Origin: a virus
Virus record (IMG/VR): IMGVR_UViG_3300036832_000577
Location: 1-27,123 of that record
Length of the DNA: 27,123 bases
Direction: 5' to 3' (one strand)
Shown here: piece by piece, positions 7,759-15,393 of the stretch
How the letters are laid out: each line of letters starts with the position of its first letter
Position numbering within the stretch: the stretch's first letter is position 1
Position numbers and translations under genes: made by a program
The notes under the pieces: generated by a model
Seen by the model: only the letters and a program-made list of their open reading frames with translations
Told to the model about the DNA's origin: nothing
The model's database searches: none

Positions 7759-8585
7759 GTGAGATCATCGACATCGTTGCGGTCGAGGCCTCGGCCATTG
7801 TAATTGAGGTTGAGATATCGCCTCCGATTGCGATGATCGATGTCAATGTGCCGCCCAGTCCGGTCGTGATCGATGTTGAGCAAGGTCAGAAAGGTGATCC
7901 GGGGCCGCCGGGCTCGCCCGGTCCTCCTGGCCCCGCTGGAGCGGACGGAATCGCTGGACCTCCTGGTCCACAGGGACCGCAGGGACCAGCCGGTGCCGAC
8001 AGCACTGTGCCAGGCCCGCAGGGGCCGCAGGGACCGCAGGGCATTCCCGGCGCGCAGGGACCGCCGGGAACGGATTCCACCATACCGGGGCCTGCGGGTC
8101 CGCAGGGTCCTCAGGGTCCAACGGGAGCGGTTGGTCCAGCTGGACCGCAAGGGCCGCAGGGTATTCCCGGCGCGCAGGGACCAGCCGGTGCCGACAGCAC
8201 TGTGCCAGGCCCGCAGGGGCCGCAGGGACCGCAGGGCATTGCGGGACCGCTCATTATTTCTGCTGCATGGATCGCGGGGACGGCGCCTAATGGCGTGAGC
8301 GTATTCATTGCCAGCCGGGCATTGACCATTACCTCGGCCGTTGGCGTGGTTGAGACACCTAACGGCGCAGCAGCAAATATCTCGGTGGTCAAGGCATCAA
8401 GCGGCACAGCTCTTAGCGCTGGTATTCCCATTCATAGTGGGAGTTTCGATGCCAACGGAGCTGCTGCAATCAATCAAACATTGCCGGTGACTATGACATC
8501 TCTGGCGATTGGTGACAGGCTCGGCCTGATCTCGACCGGGACGTTCTCAGCCTCGGTCGGTTCGATCGGCATCACGGTGCAATGA
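7755..8585 (+). CDS. Collagen-like fibre protein 1
   Basis: 276 residues starting at GTG 7755 (GTGA overlap with the upstream stop). Residues 1-44 are short beta-type repeats (VIEVEI, MIDVNV, VVIDVE), probably an attachment domain. Residues 45-168 are an almost unbroken Gly-X-Y collagen repeat rich in GPQGPQG and [11 protein letters not shown]. Residues 169-276 form a hydrophobic beta-rich C-terminal domain ([31 protein letters not shown]) suited to trimer nucleation or a tip. The collagen part contains long exact DNA repeats (see the repeat entry). Likely a trimeric fibre paired with the preceding BppU-like protein and the following LamG lectin. Confidence 0.82.
   Translation: MSEIIDIVAVEASAIVIEVEISPPIAMIDVNVPPSPVVIDVEQGQKGDPGPPGSPGPPGPAGADGIAGPPGPQGPQGPAGADSTVPGPQGPQGPQGIPGAQGPPGTDSTIPGPAGPQGPQGPTGAVGPAGPQGPQGIPGAQGPAGADSTVPGPQGPQGPQGIAGPLIISAAWIAGTAPNGVSVFIASRALTITSAVGVVETPNGAAANISVVKASSGTALSAGIPIHSGSFDANGAAAINQTLPVTMTSLAIGDRLGLISTGTFSASVGSIGITVQ
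7978..8240 (+). repeat. Direct repeats inside the collagen-like fibre gene
   Basis: A 68-nt segment at 7978-8045 recurs exactly at 8173-8240, an offset of 195 nt (65 codons). A second shared segment, ATTCCCGGCGCGCAGGGACC, occurs at 8043-8062 and again at 8163-8182 (offset 120 nt). Both offsets are multiples of three, so recombination between copies would change fibre length without shifting the frame. Confidence 0.88.
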
Positions 8586-8607
8586 AGTCATCCGTCTTTG
8601 CAGCGAT

Positions 8608-9255
8608 ATGCTGATACTCACACCACCGCTTGCGCCTCCTGTCCTTGTGACGGACGGGCTGGTTGGTGCTTGGCGGCTATCTGATCAGTCGAGCGGTACG
8701 CTTATCACCGACTGGAGTGGTAACGGTAATCAAGGTACGACCTACAATGGTCCGATATGGGTAGCCGATGGTTTGAGCTTTCAGGGAAGCCAAGGCATCA
8801 TGCTGCCTGATAATCCATCGTTGCAGCTTGTTGGTGCTGTCACGCTTGCAACGTGGGTTAAAACGGCAATAACGGGCCTTGGTATGCTCGTTCACTGCTA
8901 CGATATGAATGCGCCATACTATGGCTACGGTGGCTTAATTGGTTATCCAGCTTCAGGTAATTATAGTTCTTGGTCTAATGAGTGGTTACCAGGAACATCA
9001 ATCGTCAATGATGACACATGGCATCACGTGGCGATGTCAACCACGTCTGGTGGAGCGATGGCGTTCTACAAGGACGGCGTAGCGGACGGGACAGCCCAAG
9101 CGGCGGCGTCAATAAATTTTTTCTCTGGACCGCGCAATATCGCTATCCAGCCTGGGGGTACCAGCGGGTTGGTTGGGACACTTGCTGACGTTCGCATCTA
9201 CAATCGTGCACTGTCTGCGGCCGAGATCGCTCGGATTTACGCCGGGACCGGATGA
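8608..9255 (+). CDS. LamG/concanavalin A-like lectin domain protein
   Basis: 215 residues forming one LamG-type jelly roll. Typical elements are VTDGLVGAWRLSDQSSGT near the start, a DWSGNGNQGT turn at about residues 35-45, LQLVGAVTLATWVKT at about 70-85, NDDTWHHVAMSTTSGG at about 130-145 and the ending GTLADVRIYNRALSAAEIAR, the hallmark C-terminal motif of this fold. Such domains bind glycans, so this is a candidate receptor-binding lectin of the virion. The gene looks more AT-rich than its neighbours and its ribosome binding site is weak, suggesting later acquisition. It ends 15 bp before the tube gene and closes the inserted cassette. Confidence 0.85.
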   Translation: MLILTPPLAPPVLVTDGLVGAWRLSDQSSGTLITDWSGNGNQGTTYNGPIWVADGLSFQGSQGIMLPDNPSLQLVGAVTLATWVKTAITGLGMLVHCYDMNAPYYGYGGLIGYPASGNYSSWSNEWLPGTSIVNDDTWHHVAMSTTSGGAMAFYKDGVADGTAQAAASINFFSGPRNIAIQPGGTSGLVGTLADVRIYNRALSAAEIARIYAGTG

Positions 9256-9270
9256 AGGGAGTGGCCTACA

Positions 9271-9636
9271 ATGGCACAAAGAGTAGCTGGAACTGCTTAT
9301 CTTTTCGTCGATGGTAATCAACTCGCACTGCGCGGGAACTTTACCGTTTCACCATCTCCGGTAGAGCGCACGATGCTAGCTGGCCAGGATGGCGTCCATG
9401 GCTATCAAGAGCTGCCGCGTGTACCGTATGTCGAGGGCGACATCACCACCATGCGGGGCTTCGCACTCGCAAGCCTGGACGGCATGGTAGATGTGACGGT
9501 GATGGCACAGCTTGCCGACGGCATGAACTACTCGCTGGTCGGCGCGACCTGCAAGGCGGGGCTCGAAAACAATACCCGCGACGGCCAGGTACGCGTGCGC
9601 TGGGAAGGCCTGACCTGCGAGGAATTTGGTGTATGA
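9271..9636 (+). CDS. Tail tube protein (Mu gpM/gp40-like)
   Basis: 121 residues, the normal size for Mu-like tube proteins. The sequence starts MAQRVAGTAYLFVDGNQLAL and continues with a 'RGNFTVSPSPVERTMLAGQDG' stretch, the usual strand pair and loop of this family ('G.a...vdG..l...g....'), then VPYVEGDITT and a C-terminal DGQVRVRWEGLTCEEF. The protein polymerises into the inner tube ejected on sheath contraction. AAGGGAG (9255-9261) is a good ribosome binding site. In Mu the gene directly follows the sheath gene; here it is displaced by the 7390-9255 cassette. The stop overlaps the next ATG by four bases. Confidence 0.93.
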   Translation: MAQRVAGTAYLFVDGNQLALRGNFTVSPSPVERTMLAGQDGVHGYQELPRVPYVEGDITTMRGFALASLDGMVDVTVMAQLADGMNYSLVGATCKAGLENNTRDGQVRVRWEGLTCEEFGV

Positions 9637-10091
9637 ACGAAGCTGTCCGCGAGGGGTTCGTCACCACCGCGCAGCCGGTCGAAACACCGGCTGAGCGCTT
9701 GTCGAAGCCCGCAGCAATACCGCCGCCGGCAAAGCCGGTGCAGCCGCCCGCCGCTCCGCCGGAACCGGCGTTGCGTGTTCTCAGCGATACATGGCCGATC
9801 ACTGTGCGCCTGGTCCACAAGACGCTGCGCGGCGCCAAGGGCGAGGACATCAAGGAACTCACGTTTCGCGAGCCAACCGCGCGTGACGTTCTGCAATGCG
9901 GCTTTCCGGTATCCTACAACGAAAGCCTGGAGCGCGTGATCAACGACGAGAAGATGTTCAATATGATCGTGCGACTGTCAGGGCAGTTCCTGCCCGTGAT
10001 CGAACGCATGGACCCGCGTGACCTGCAATCGATCGTCGTGAGGCTGTCGCGTTTTTTTCAAGGGGAAACGACGGGTTGGTTCCCCGAGTAG
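9633..10091 (+). CDS. Tail assembly chaperone, zero-frame product (Mu gp41-like)
   Basis: 152 residues. After a Pro/Ala-rich N-terminus (PPPAKPVQPPAAPPEP) comes the chaperone domain: WPITVRLVHKTLRGAKGEDI, then KELTFREPTARDVLQCG, then an EKMFNMIVRLSGQ helix. 'L..p......i..l.lREPta.D' is the characteristic beginning of Mu/P2-type tail assembly chaperones, which coat the tape measure during tail assembly and are absent from the virion. In the family, a longer form is made by a -1 frameshift near the 3' end; the same signal is present here at 10052-10058. Start ATG 9633 overlaps the tube gene stop. Confidence 0.9.
   Translation: MNEAVREGFVTTAQPVETPAERLSKPAAIPPPAKPVQPPAAPPEPALRVLSDTWPITVRLVHKTLRGAKGEDIKELTFREPTARDVLQCGFPVSYNESLERVINDEKMFNMIVRLSGQFLPVIERMDPRDLQSIVVRLSRFFQGETTGWFPE
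10052..10085 (+). promoter_or_regulatory. Programmed -1 ribosomal frameshift site (slippery T TTT TTT plus stem)
   Basis: The zero-frame codons at 10053-10058 are TTT TTT, preceded by T (10052), giving the -1 heptamer T_TTT_TTT. Slipping back one base continues in the frame that stays open to 10258. Starting three bases later, GGGGAA (10062-10067) pairs perfectly with TTCCCC (10080-10085), a 6-bp stem with a 12-base loop; a competing CCCC/GGGG pairing exists at 10082-10085 and 10091-10094. Confidence 0.85.
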
Positions 10092-10258
10092 GGGATGATG
10101 ATTCAATCATTCTCGATTGCTATCGGCTCGCCCGGCATTATCACTGTTCCCCGATTGAGTTTCTCAACCTGCCAATTACCGAAGTGCAGCAGCACGTCCA
10201 CTTCACCAGCCGCCTGATCCGCGAGCGCAGCGCCAACAACGCCGACGACGATGCCTGA
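10058..10258 (+). CDS. Tail assembly chaperone, -1 frame extension
   Basis: This frame has no good start: an internal TTG at 10076 lacks a ribosome binding site. It is therefore read as the 66-residue extension produced by the -1 frameshift, giving a fusion of about 208 residues. The extension contains SIILDCYRLARHYHCSPIEFLNLPITEVQQHV, a helix-rich segment with a 'hHCSPxEFLxLPitEvqxH' pattern like the second domain (gpE'/gp41'-type) of tail assembly chaperones, which recruits the tape measure. It ends by overlapping the tape measure start (10251). Confidence 0.88.
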   Translation, partial: SRGNDGLVPRVGDDDSIILDCYRLARHYHCSPIEFLNLPITEVQQHVHFTSRLIRERSANNADDDA

Positions 10259-13025
10259 TAATTCGCAAGACCAGGAACTGAAGCTCGTTGTCAATTTTGT
10301 CGACAACGCAACGCCGCAGTTGCAGCGCTTCCGCGCGCAATTGAACGAAACGGCGTCGGCGGCCAGCCAGAGTTTCGGTCGCAACACTGAGGAATTGGAA
10401 AAGAGATCAAAGCGGATCACCGAGAACGCCAAGGGCATCCACGAGGCGGTTACGCAGGCGACCAAAGGCTTCTCGCGCTTTGCCACCGAAGTAACGGGGC
10501 TGCCGCTCGAACGGTTTTCGAAGACGATCGAGGGCGCCTCGAGAGGTATTGGCGGCTTTGGTCTCGCGGTCGGCGCCATCCCGCTGGCGCTGTACGGGAT
10601 AGGCAAGAGCCTCGACGAGTTCGGTAAGAAGATGGTCGATCTTGATGTGAACGCCAAGGCGCTCGGCGTTCCCGTGGGAACCATCAAGAACCTCGTCGAT
10701 CAGCTGGGTCAATATGGCCTGTCCGGCAGCGAGGCGATGCAAAACATCTCAGGTTTCATCAAAAGCATTGAGGAGGCATCGCGGCCGGGAACGGCCGCTT
10801 TTGCGAATATCCAGCGCCAGTTCCGCCCGGACCAGATTCGCGCGGCCGTTCGCGAGATCAAGCAGGCGCTCGAAGAAGGTCACGTCGAGAAAGCCATCAA
10901 CACGGCGCTGGCTGATGCGCAGCAGCAATACGACAACCTGATCAAGGCTGGTTACAGCGTCACGGAATCCGCGCGGCAGCGCCGAACGATTTTGGAATCG
11001 CTGTTCGGTTTGTCCAGCAAGATGCTGGAAGTCAGCGGCGAGCTCAAGGAGGCGACGGAGGAACAGCAAAAGGACCTGGCGCATCAAGTCGAATTGGGAA
11101 AGCAGTATGTTGGTCAATGGAACGCACTGGGACAGGCGTTCGAAGACGTCGGTGACAAAATCTCGACAAAGCTTGTCGGCCCGATTGGCGATCTTACGAA
11201 GCTGCTCAAGGATAATGCCGGCGCGATTGGTGATTTCATTGGTGAAGAGATCGACCGTGATATCCGCGATTTGAAGGGCCTTGTTGATACCATTCAAGCG
11301 ACGGTCAAGTTCGTTAAAGAAGGCACGCTGCAAAGCACCATCGAGGAGAACCGCAAGAAGGCCGAAGCCGAGGTGGCGACAACAGGTAAGCCGGTGAAGG
11401 AATATGGCCCGGTCGAACGTCTGAAGAGTTGGCTTCCGCATCTTCAGCAAGGCGGCATCGTCACCGGTCCGACCCTAGCGATGCTCGGCGAGCACGGTTC
11501 CGAGGCGGTCATCCCGCTTGGCAGTAGCGGTCTGGCCGATGCCGCCGAGGAGCAGACCAAGACCACGGCCGATAACACAACCGAGCTTAAGCGCTTGAAC
11601 GACTTCCTTACCGGCGCTCGTCCCGTCGGTTTTGGCGGCGGCGGCGGCGGTGGTCTTGGAGCGGGCCCAGGCGGCGGTGGGAGCTTCGCTGATCGCGTTC
11701 TCGGTCCCGGTGGGGGTATGGGCGGTCTCGGCGGCGGGCCTATCAACGTGCCTCCCATGCGCGGCGGCGGCGCGCCCGGCGGCGTGCGGCAATCCATTGG
11801 CAGCGGCCAATCCGGCGACGAGGGAACCGCCAGCTCGGCCGGCGATCCGGCCAGCAGCGGGCCCAGCATGGGTGCGGCCCAGGCGCTCGCCTTCGCCCGC
11901 CAGCATCTTGGTCAGGATGAACGCGCCGATCGCTCCAAGCTCAGTTCATTCTTTGCCAGCAAGGGCATCAAGATCGATCCGGCAAGTACGGCATGGTGCG
12001 CGGCCTTTGTGAATGCCGAGCTCAAGGAAGCCGGCATGAAGGGAACGATCGATCCTGAGACCGGCAAGCCATCGCTGGCGGCCGGTTCATTCACCAAATG
12101 GGGCCACGGCGTCGGCGCCGGCGAGGCAATCCAGCCGGGGGATGTTGGCGTGGTGCGTGGCTTTTCCCCGCGCACTGGCCTTGAGGGCAAACACGTTGGC
12201 TTTCTCACCGGGCAAACACGCACGCGCGACGGCATCGAGGAAGTGCAAATGCTCGGCGGCAATCAGGGCGGAACGAGCTCGCGCCAGGGCGGCGTCAGCG
12301 AGCAATGGCGACCCCGGTCGAGCCTGATCGTGCGGCGTACCAACGAGGAGATCGGCCCCGGCGTCGGCGAGGGCGCGGGGGATACGGCGGCAGGGCCGAC
12401 GGGAGGTGGCAGTAATGCGCTGGCGCGGATGCGCGGCCGCGTCGGCCAGGAATTGCAGGACCCCGAGGCACGGCGCCTGCTGATGGCATCTATCGCTGCG
12501 GAAAACCCCAAAGATCCGCAAGCTTACACGGAAAGCGTGATGAACCGCGCGCTGGCGCAGAAACAAACGCTGACGCAGATATTGCGCAATCCGAAATATT
12601 ATCCCGACATGACAAAGTCCAAGCTTGGCCGCTCGTCATTCAGTGATGCAGAAAGGGCGAAATACAACGCCGCGATCGGCGAGGTGCTCGGCGGCTCGAA
12701 CATTACCGATCTTGCGACTGGAAATGAATTAGGTCCCGTGCGCTCTGGCGGCGCGCCGATCACCTATCGTTCACCTAGCGGCGAGCGCTATGTCGGTGAA
12801 AATTGGACCAAGGGCTGGCGCGAGTCAGCCCGCGCCGCGATTGATCGCGATACCGTGCAGACAGCCAAGGTCGAGGGCACCGGCAAGCTTGATGTCAACG
12901 TCAATGCGCCGGCCGGAACGAGCGTGCGGGCACAGGGCGGCGGCATCTTCAAGAAGACCAACATGACCCGTCAGACGCAGATGGCAAAGGCCGACACCGT
13001 GCCGGCCGAGGCGGCACCGCCGTGA
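10251..13025 (+). CDS. Tape measure protein with embedded peptidoglycan-hydrolase domains
   Basis: 924 residues. The first 340 are helical and coil-like (FRAQLNETASAASQSFGRNT) with a hydrophobic segment near 100-120 (GGFGLAVGAIPLALYGIG). A typical tape measure motif, GGIVTGPTLAMLGEHGSEAV, lies at about 400-420, followed by a Gly-rich linker (about 461-515). Residues 540-700 match a CHAP/NlpC-like amidase or endopeptidase: candidate Cys583 (TAWCAAFVN), His648 (GKHVGFLTG) and Asn671 (LGGNQGG). Residues 735-820 (SIAAENPKDPQAYTESVMNR, with candidate acid Glu751) resemble SleB/muramidase-like domains. The protein sets tail length and probably degrades peptidoglycan locally during entry. The catalytic residues are my reading of the motifs. 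Confidence 0.85.
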   Translation: MPDNSQDQELKLVVNFVDNATPQLQRFRAQLNETASAASQSFGRNTEELEKRSKRITENAKGIHEAVTQATKGFSRFATEVTGLPLERFSKTIEGASRGIGGFGLAVGAIPLALYGIGKSLDEFGKKMVDLDVNAKALGVPVGTIKNLVDQLGQYGLSGSEAMQNISGFIKSIEEASRPGTAAFANIQRQFRPDQIRAAVREIKQALEEGHVEKAINTALADAQQQYDNLIKAGYSVTESARQRRTILESLFGLSSKMLEVSGELKEATEEQQKDLAHQVELGKQYVGQWNALGQAFEDVGDKISTKLVGPIGDLTKLLKDNAGAIGDFIGEEIDRDIRDLKGLVDTIQATVKFVKEGTLQSTIEENRKKAEAEVATTGKPVKEYGPVERLKSWLPHLQQGGIVTGPTLAMLGEHGSEAVIPLGSSGLADAAEEQTKTTADNTTELKRLNDFLTGARPVGFGGGGGGGLGAGPGGGGSFADRVLGPGGGMGGLGGGPINVPPMRGGGAPGGVRQSIGSGQSGDEGTASSAGDPASSGPSMGAAQALAFARQHLGQDERADRSKLSSFFASKGIKIDPASTAWCAAFVNAELKEAGMKGTIDPETGKPSLAAGSFTKWGHGVGAGEAIQPGDVGVVRGFSPRTGLEGKHVGFLTGQTRTRDGIEEVQMLGGNQGGTSSRQGGVSEQWRPRSSLIVRRTNEEIGPGVGEGAGDTAAGPTGGGSNALARMRGRVGQELQDPEARRLLMASIAAENPKDPQAYTESVMNRALAQKQTLTQILRNPKYYPDMTKSKLGRSSFSDAERAKYNAAIGEVLGGSNITDLATGNELGPVRSGGAPITYRSPSGERYVGENWTKGWRESARAAIDRDTVQTAKVEGTGKLDVNVNAPAGTSVRAQGGGIFKKTNMTRQTQMAKADTVPAEAAPP

Positions 13026-13567
13026 GCTCGATCAAGGACATTCCATCAGCATGGCGCAAGGACCTCGTCCCGGCGAACTTCGACAACTGCTACTTTCATG
13101 TTGAGGCCTCAAGTCTCGGCGGCGGCCGGCGCATGGTTACTCATGAGTTCCCCAAGCGCGATCTGCCATACAGCGAAGACATGGGCCGGCGTGCCTCTGA
13201 ATACTCGGTGCGCGGCTATTGCATCCAGTTTGTCATGAACTCGCCGCCATCTTCCGTGGCGCCGGGCCTGTCAATGCTGTGGTCGCGCGATTACCGCCTT
13301 GCGCGTAATCGCCTGCAGACACGTCTCGACGCCGGAGGGCCCGGAACGCTGTGGCTGCCGACGCTGGCGCCGCAGGTCGTTGTCTGTCCGCGCTACCGGC
13401 TGACCGAGGAAGATCGTTTTGGCGGCTATGCGGCATTCGATATGCAGTTTGTCGAATACGGCGCCGGTATGCAGCAGCCGCAGCAATCGACTAAAGCGCA
13501 GCTGATCGCAGCGGCGAACGATCTGGCGCAGCGCATCCAGTACGTTCTCGATCATCCGCAAGCCTGA
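13022..13567 (+). CDS. Mu gpN/gp43-like protein, N-terminal half (DNA circularisation N-domain)
   Basis: 181 residues from GTG 13022 (GTGA overlap with the tape measure stop). 'DNCYFHVEASSLGGGRRMVT' followed by HEFPKRDLPYSEDMGRRASE and YSVRGYCIQ is the signature of the N-terminal domain of Mu gpN-type proteins ('F.....s...Ggrr...hefP.rd.p..edlGr.a..f.v.g...'). Residues 85-120 (RNRLQTRLDAGGPGTLWLPT) continue the family pattern. In Mu this domain and a C-terminal domain form one protein of the baseplate hub region; here the frame stops and the C-terminal half is a separate coupled gene. Confidence 0.88.
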   Translation: MSSIKDIPSAWRKDLVPANFDNCYFHVEASSLGGGRRMVTHEFPKRDLPYSEDMGRRASEYSVRGYCIQFVMNSPPSSVAPGLSMLWSRDYRLARNRLQTRLDAGGPGTLWLPTLAPQVVVCPRYRLTEEDRFGGYAAFDMQFVEYGAGMQQPQQSTKAQLIAAANDLAQRIQYVLDHPQA

Positions 13568-14235
13568 TGTTCAAAGACGACGCCATCGAGGCCGCGGCAA
13601 TTTCCGCTCCGGTCTATCAGACCATGCTGGCGCAGACCCCCTCGCGCGGCCGGTCCGGCTCGGACCTGCGCACCGCGATCAATGACTTTCGAGTCAATGC
13701 CCAGGCGCTGTTCATGGCCGACGCGGCAGGCGAGCCACAGACGGAAATCTTCACGCTGGCCGTCGCGGCCGGGATCACATTGCCGGGCATGGAAGTGGTA
13801 CGTCAGCAAGCCATGGCGCAGACGCCCAAGCTGGTCGGCGGCTTGATCGAGAAGGATTGCCTGTTGCGCTGGGCGCTGGCGGCGCAAGGTCAGATCATCG
13901 CCAACATGACGTTTACCAGCCGCGATGATGTCGATGCTCTCAAGGGCGGCGTCAACGATCGCTTTGCCGACTCCGAGGAAGCCGCGGCCGACGATATGGA
14001 CAGCGCTACCTATCGCAAGCTGGTGGCGTTGCATGCAGCGATCTCATTCCACCTGATCGAGACCGCGCGGCCGTTGCCGAACATGGCCACCTTCTGGTTC
14101 GCAACGCCGGGGCCGACGCTGTACTTCGCCAATCGGCTTTATGCCGATGCTTCGCGCGCCGACGAGCTCCGCGACGAAAACAAGGTGATTCACCCGGCAT
14201 TCATGGTGCGCACCGGGCGGGCATTGTCGTCTTAA
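13567..14235 (+). CDS. Mu gpN/gp43-like protein, C-terminal half as separate gene
   Basis: 222 residues starting one base into the previous stop (TGATG at 13565-13569). Helical N-terminus, then a C-terminal part reading ETARPLPNMATFWFATPGPT, then LYFANRLYADASRADELRDE, then NKVIHPAFMVRTGRAL. The last block ('LA.RLYgDa.RadEl...N.i.HPaFm..G..L') is the usual C-terminus of gpN/gp43 proteins in Mu-like phages. Together with 13022-13567 it would give roughly the single-chain length. The clean TGATG coupling and intact frames on both sides argue for a functional split rather than decay. Confidence 0.82.
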   Translation: MFKDDAIEAAAISAPVYQTMLAQTPSRGRSGSDLRTAINDFRVNAQALFMADAAGEPQTEIFTLAVAAGITLPGMEVVRQQAMAQTPKLVGGLIEKDCLLRWALAAQGQIIANMTFTSRDDVDALKGGVNDRFADSEEAAADDMDSATYRKLVALHAAISFHLIETARPLPNMATFWFATPGPTLYFANRLYADASRADELRDENKVIHPAFMVRTGRALSS

Positions 14236-14238
14236 CCA

Positions 14239-15393
14239 ATGGCTGTCGTTCTCCTTGATCCGCTGCCGCCGGAATCGACTGCGTCTCCGAAACCGGCGCC
14301 ACCGCCCGAATCCGAAATTGCAGTGATCGTCTGCAATGGGATGGAATTTGGCGACTGGGAAACGGTCATGGTGCAGCACACCTGGGGCGAGCCGAGCGCC
14401 AAGTTTGAATTCAGCGCGGCCGAGCGCGAGGACCCGGTCCCGACCCTGTGGAGCAAGCTTAAGATCAAGCCGGGCGACATCGTGAACATTACGCTGGCCG
14501 GCCAGGTCGCGATTACCAGCGGCATCGTGGTCACGCGCCAGGTCGCCTATGATGCCAATCAGCATGCCATTCAACTGCAGGGCTACAGCCAGCCGTGGGT
14601 CGCGGCGCGGTCAAGCGTGGATGTGCCGCAAGGCAATTTCGACGGCCAGAGCTTTCTGCAGATCGCGCAGAAGTGTCTCGCCAAGCATCCGGTCGGCATC
14701 AAGGTCATCGGCTCGATCGATCAAACGCCGTTCCAGAATTGTCAGAACGAAAAGGGCGAAACCAATTGGGAGTTTCTGGAGCGCATCGCCCGGCCGCGAG
14801 GGATCGTGCTCGCCGGCGATCATCTGAATAATTTTCTTATCATCGGCGAGCATGCCTATCCGGTATCGTCGAGCGTGATCGAAAGCGTCAATATCCTGAA
14901 ATGCCAATGCGTGATCTCGATCGAAAACCTGTATGCCAGCTATGGCGTATCAAGCCAGGCCCCAGCGAGTGATAGCCAGAATGGCACCGCGGCGAGCGAG
15001 CAGGAAAAGCATGTCAGCGGCTCGGGCCCCGGCAATTACCTGTCGCCGTCCACGTTCCCGGTGCATGACCTGTCCGAAGTTCTCAAGGCTGCCAACAACG
15101 AAGCGCGCTGGGCCGAGGGGACATTGGTGCAGGCTACCATCACGGTGCAGGGCTGGCTGCGTCCCGGCACCGGCGACCTCTGGCGCGTCGGCGATAACGT
15201 TCACGTTTATTCGCCGATGGCGATCCTCGATCAGACACTAAAAATCAAGACCGTGACCTATACTCAGGATAACAGTGCATCGGGCACGTTGGCGGAATTG
15301 CATCTCGTCGATCCGCGCTGGCTCGGTGATCAGGCCTATGGCCTCTCAGTCCCCACGAACATGCCGCCGGCTTCAAGGGAAGTTGAATTCTGA
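14239..15393 (+). CDS. Baseplate hub protein (Mu gpP/gp44-like, gp27 fold)
   Basis: 384 residues, normal for Mu gp44. An N-terminal Pro-rich lead is followed by SEIAVIVCNGMEFGDWETVM, a sequence typical of the first tube-like domain, then RQVAYDANQHAIQLQGYSQP and NWEFLERIARPRGIVLAGDH, the second 'f l..la...G......' element characteristic of phage late control/gp27 proteins. The C-terminal region TITVQGWLRPGTGDLWRVGD, then MAILDQTLKIKTVTYTQD, is the usual end. The trimer joins the tube to the central spike. It is 3 bp downstream of the gpN C-half and 0 bp from the spike gene. Confidence 0.92.
   Translation: MAVVLLDPLPPESTASPKPAPPPESEIAVIVCNGMEFGDWETVMVQHTWGEPSAKFEFSAAEREDPVPTLWSKLKIKPGDIVNITLAGQVAITSGIVVTRQVAYDANQHAIQLQGYSQPWVAARSSVDVPQGNFDGQSFLQIAQKCLAKHPVGIKVIGSIDQTPFQNCQNEKGETNWEFLERIARPRGIVLAGDHLNNFLIIGEHAYPVSSSVIESVNILKCQCVISIENLYASYGVSSQAPASDSQNGTAASEQEKHVSGSGPGNYLSPSTFPVHDLSEVLKAANNEARWAEGTLVQATITVQGWLRPGTGDLWRVGDNVHVYSPMAILDQTLKIKTVTYTQDNSASGTLAELHLVDPRWLGDQAYGLSVPTNMPPASREVEF

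Noticed and set aside
10076-10258. Independent 60-residue gene starting at TTG 10076
   Set aside because: No ribosome binding site; the frame is continuous with the -1 product from the slippery site, so it is treated as the chaperone extension.
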